NCBI GenBank assembly: GCA_905182075.1
Contig: CAJIZS010000001.1
Location: 930,001-994,000 of the forward strand
Reading direction: 5' to 3'
From: an uncultured Methylophilaceae bacterium
GTDB lineage: Bacteria; Pseudomonadota; Gammaproteobacteria; Burkholderiales; Methylophilaceae
DNA: 64,000 nucleotides
The notes under the pieces were generated by a model. It searched no databases and was not told the DNA's origin. It was given only the letters and a program-made list of their open reading frames with translations. Position numbers and translations under genes: made by a program. Within the stretch, counting starts at the first letter, position 1. Each line of letters starts with the position of its first letter. This document shows, in pieces, positions 61,616 through 64,000 of the stretch.

Positions 61616-62506
61616 ATGAAAAAAGAAATTACATTAAGTATGTTATTTATAGCATTGTATTCAAGCAATATTTTTTCTTATGCAGTGGATAATAAGTGTG
61701 AAAAGTTACTAGAAAATGGGAAAGTATCTGAAGCAAAAATGGAGGCCAAAAATCTCACAAATAAATATGACTCGAGCTTTTGCTTCGGAAAGGCATCTTA
61801 TATAGAAAAAGAGTACAAGCTAGCTACAGAAAGCTTTGATATCAGTATCAAAGAAGCTGTTCATCCATCAGATCAACTTCAGGCGATTCTTTTTAAAGGG
61901 ATAGCTCAAAGAGACAGTAAAGACATAAAGGCCTCTGCAATTACATTTAAATATGGCTTTGAGTCAGCTAAACTAGGAAATACCAAATATATGCAATATG
62001 AGCAGCGATTTTTATATCAACTAGGTACAAGCCAGGCCCTATTAAAAGATTTCTTTGAAGCTACAGATAGTTTTTCAAAGTCAATCAGAATAGCTGCCAA
62101 CGATGAAGAAAGGGCTCTAAGCTTTGACGGACTAGCAAGGGCTTATTATCTTAATAACAAAGCAGGTAATGCAGTTGAATCAGGCCTCACAGCGACATTG
62201 TTATATCAAAAGGTTGGCTTACTGGGTAAATATGCTGATGCAACCATTGAGCTATCCAGATACTATTTCTTAGACAAAAAAGGAACTAAGGCGCTTTCAG
62301 TTCTAGATAAGCTTGAAAGATTTTGTATTGATAACGGCGGTGAATACTATCTTGCTAAAACTCTTCTTGCCCAGAGTTCTTTGCTTGAAAAGCTTGGTAA
62401 AAAAGAACTATCCGTTGATAAGCAAAATAAAGCGGATATCTTAATGAAGAGATTAGGGGCTATTATATTAAATCACAATTCCATTGACCTTTATAGACAT
62501 AAATAG
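61616..62506 (+). CDS. Exported TPR-like repeat protein
   Basis: 296 aa, intact, starting two bases after ligA. Signal peptide KEITLSMLFIALYSSNIFS (cleavage about residue 22), then helical pairs of the TPR type: SYIEKEYKLATESFDISIKE, ASAITFKYGFESAKLGNTKY, ATDSFSKSIRIAANDEERAL, LAQSSLLEKLGKKELSVDKQ. Two Cys in the first repeat (NKCEKLLE and SSFCFGKA). Function unknown; related TPR proteins serve as periplasmic scaffolds. Probably transcribed with zipA-ligA. Confidence 0.75.
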   Translation: MKKEITLSMLFIALYSSNIFSYAVDNKCEKLLENGKVSEAKMEAKNLTNKYDSSFCFGKASYIEKEYKLATESFDISIKEAVHPSDQLQAILFKGIAQRDSKDIKASAITFKYGFESAKLGNTKYMQYEQRFLYQLGTSQALLKDFFEATDSFSKSIRIAANDEERALSFDGLARAYYLNNKAGNAVESGLTATLLYQKVGLLGKYADATIELSRYYFLDKKGTKALSVLDKLERFCIDNGGEYYLAKTLLAQSSLLEKLGKKELSVDKQNKADILMKRLGAIILNHNSIDLYRHK

Positions 62507-62565
62507 TTCATTTAACATAATATACATTATACGAAGTAATATTTGTATCTCCAAAATTAATATAT

Positions 62566-62640
62566 ATGAAAAAAATAATAATTTTTCCCCTATGCTTTTT
62601 AATCTATATAGGAATAATTATTTCTTTATTTTTATCATAA
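62566..62640 (+). CDS. Possible 24-aa hydrophobic peptide
   Basis: MKKIIIFPLCFLIYIGIIIS and LFLS: one transmembrane segment with a Lys-Lys start. There is a TATATATG start with no clear ribosome-binding site. It could be a small membrane protein or a chance ORF in an A+T-rich gap; the 140-bp gap has no other content. Confidence 0.25.
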   Translation: MKKIIIFPLCFLIYIGIIISLFLS

Positions 62641-62653
62641 AAAAGTAGGTGTA

Positions 62654-63599
62654 ATGTACGACGAAAGATTTCTATTGCACGACACAGGCCCAAATCACCC
62701 AGAAAATCCTGATCGTTTAATTTCTGTGATTCGTGATCTAAAAAATAACAATCAGATTGCATCAAAAATTATTTGGCCTAATTTTGAAGCAGCAACAGTT
62801 GAGGAATTAAATTTAGCTCATACCAAAGAATATATCGAGCTAGTGGATCGACAGGTTTCACAATTAAAAAATAGCAGAGCTTACTTAAGCACAGGTGACA
62901 CCCCTATTTCCAAACATACGAATCTTGTTGCCAAACTCGCTGTGGGAGCAGGGTTAGAAGCCGTTGATCAAATAATGGCAGGTGAAATATCCTCCGCCTT
63001 CGCGCTAGTGAGGCCTCCAGGCCATCATGCAACCGCCTCAATGGGGATGGGTTTTTGTGTTTATAACAGTGTTGCTGTTGTCGCAAGATATTTACAAAAG
63101 AAATACGGTTTAAAGCGAATTTTAATTGTTGATTTTGATGTTCATCATGGGAATGGAACTCAAGATATTTTTTATGAAGAAGATAGTGTGTTTTATTTTA
63201 GTGTACATCAGCACCCTTTTTACCCACAAAGTGGTCGGCCAAATGAAATAGGCTTGGGAAAAGGAAAGGGATACACATTAAATGTTGACCTACCAAAAGG
63301 TAGTGGAGATAAAAAACTAATTAAACCTGCTCCAAATAAAACCAGCAATGGATAAATTTAAACCTGAATTTATTTTACTATCCGCAGGTTTTGATGCTCA
63401 TGAGGGCGACTTATTAGGTCAACTTAAATACTCAGATAATGGATATGAAAATGTTGCGTTGGTTTTACAAGAAATTGCCAACAGATATTCATCTGGTAGA
63501 TTACTGTATATGCTTGAAGGAGGTTACGTTCCTGAAAATATCTCAAAATCAGTAACCAGAATTCTTAGTGTTTTAATTGAAAATAGTATGGCAGATTAA
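62654..63599 (+). CDS. Histone-deacetylase-family hydrolase (class II type), frameshifted
   Basis: Zinc-dependent arginase/deacetylase-fold enzyme acting on acetylated polyamines, lysines or similar. First frame: GPNHPENPDRLISVIRDL, ALVRPPGHHATASMGMGFCV (catalytic His pair), ILIVDFDVHHGNGTQDIFYE (zinc ligands Asp and His), YFSVHQHPFYPQSG. Second frame from about 63327: LLQIKPAMDKFKPEFILLS, AGFDAHEGDLLGQL (third zinc ligand), LYMLEGGYVPENI. Break near 63327 with a few codons apparently missing. About 310 aa, normal for the family. Confidence 0.92.
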
Positions 63600-63818
63600 C
63601 TTAGTTCTAATATATCATATCCGATGTACATTGATTGCAGTAAAGTATAATTTAAGATTAGGAGTTGTAGGCGGTTAACTCCTTCAGCAGCGTCATGGCT
63701 TTTAGATAAAACAGAAAACCCTATCAGCCCTACATATATGTTGATGCACGCTTGCTTGTTTTATTATTTTAATAGCTTTATTTAAAAATAATTATAAAGA
63801 TAAATTAAATCATAATAT

Positions 63819-63894
63819 GGGGGATTAGCTCAGTTGGTAGAGCAGTTGACTCTTAATCAATTTGTCGCGAGTTCGAACCTCGCATCCCCTACCA
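63819..63894 (+). tRNA. tRNA-Lys (CTT)
   Basis: 76-nt gene with encoded CCA: starts GGGGGATTAGCTCAGTTGG, anticodon stem-loop GTTGA-CTCTTAA-TCAAT with CTT at positions 34-36, T-arm CGCGAGTTCGAACCTCG, end ATCCCCTACCA. The G1-T72 pair is a wobble. The 220 bp before it (63600-63818) and the 106 bp after it contain nothing I can identify. Confidence 0.95.
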
Positions 63895-64000
63895 TATTTA
63901 GTAAGATCGACAGATATTAATTAATTTATTGCATTTCTTAAATGGATTATATGGTAAATTTGCCCGAGATCCCGCTTGAATAATTTTATATGAATCCTTC

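Overview
The window is A+T-rich by eye and fits a marine gammaproteobacterium with a small genome. The smc-zipA-ligA order at 55.4-61.6 kb is a gammaproteobacterial signature. A GN-class sortase with its VIT/vWA target, QueF and QueG, MiaA, YqaA and a cry-DASH/photolyase pair agree with this. A SUP05/Thioglobus-like lineage is a guess, not shown here.

Layout. 0-6 kb: housekeeping genes (pgi, queG, tsaE, an amidase, miaA, an EamA transporter). 6-16.3 kb: a minus-strand block with a TPR O-GlcNAc-transferase-like protein, a stand-alone MnmC-type oxidase, and a lipid-remodelling gene train (cfa, DUF1365, flavin amine oxidase, acyl desaturase, lipocalin, DUF1295, DUF2878, second Cfa-like methyltransferase). 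16.3-22.3 kb: tRNA-Glu, DoxX, YqaA, small proteins, a DUF393 protein, cry-DASH and a photolyase-related protein; with the lipid genes this resembles a light/singlet-oxygen neighbourhood. 22.3-24.1 kb: a metal operon (CsoR/RcnR-like repressor, beta-barrel-like protein, MerP-like, MerT-like) with an operator-like palindrome. 24.1-27.1 kb: an mmsA fragment abutting an msrB fragment, a DUF4149 protein and an ABC exporter. 27.1-33.5 kb: surface-glycan genes (GT2, GT4, methyltransferases, FkbM, SDR, PhyH oxygenases). 33.5-39.7 kb: metY, a flavin monooxygenase, PhyH, egtD and a methyltransferase. 39.7-54.8 kb: an accessory zone cut by direct repeats. 54.8-64 kb: queF, smc, zipA, ligA, a TPR protein, an HDAC-family hydrolase and tRNA-Lys.

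The most unusual structure is the 39.7-54.8 kb zone. A tRNA-Ala(GGC) gene ends at 54744. Its 3' end plus about 35 bp of downstream flank recurs in the same orientation at about 39.74, 41.38, 44.15, 49.45 and 52.25 kb. These copies divide the zone into short cargo modules: panB with a folate cyclo-ligase; gamma-glutamyltransferase with a methyltransferase-like lipoprotein; the sortase system with small secreted proteins; a two-gene coiled-coil membrane system; and a GmrSD-like restriction relic. No integrase is visible. A second repeat family within the zone, at 47.6-49.7 kb, is a promoter plus start-codon/signal-peptide cassette placed in front of unrelated small ORFs.

Caution: about half the genes, including essential ones (pgi, smc, ligA), carry frameshifts, small deletions or tandem duplications. 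Uncorrected long-read or assembly error is the likeliest cause, so I annotate whole gene spans and mark the breaks. Only clear fragments are called pseudogenes.
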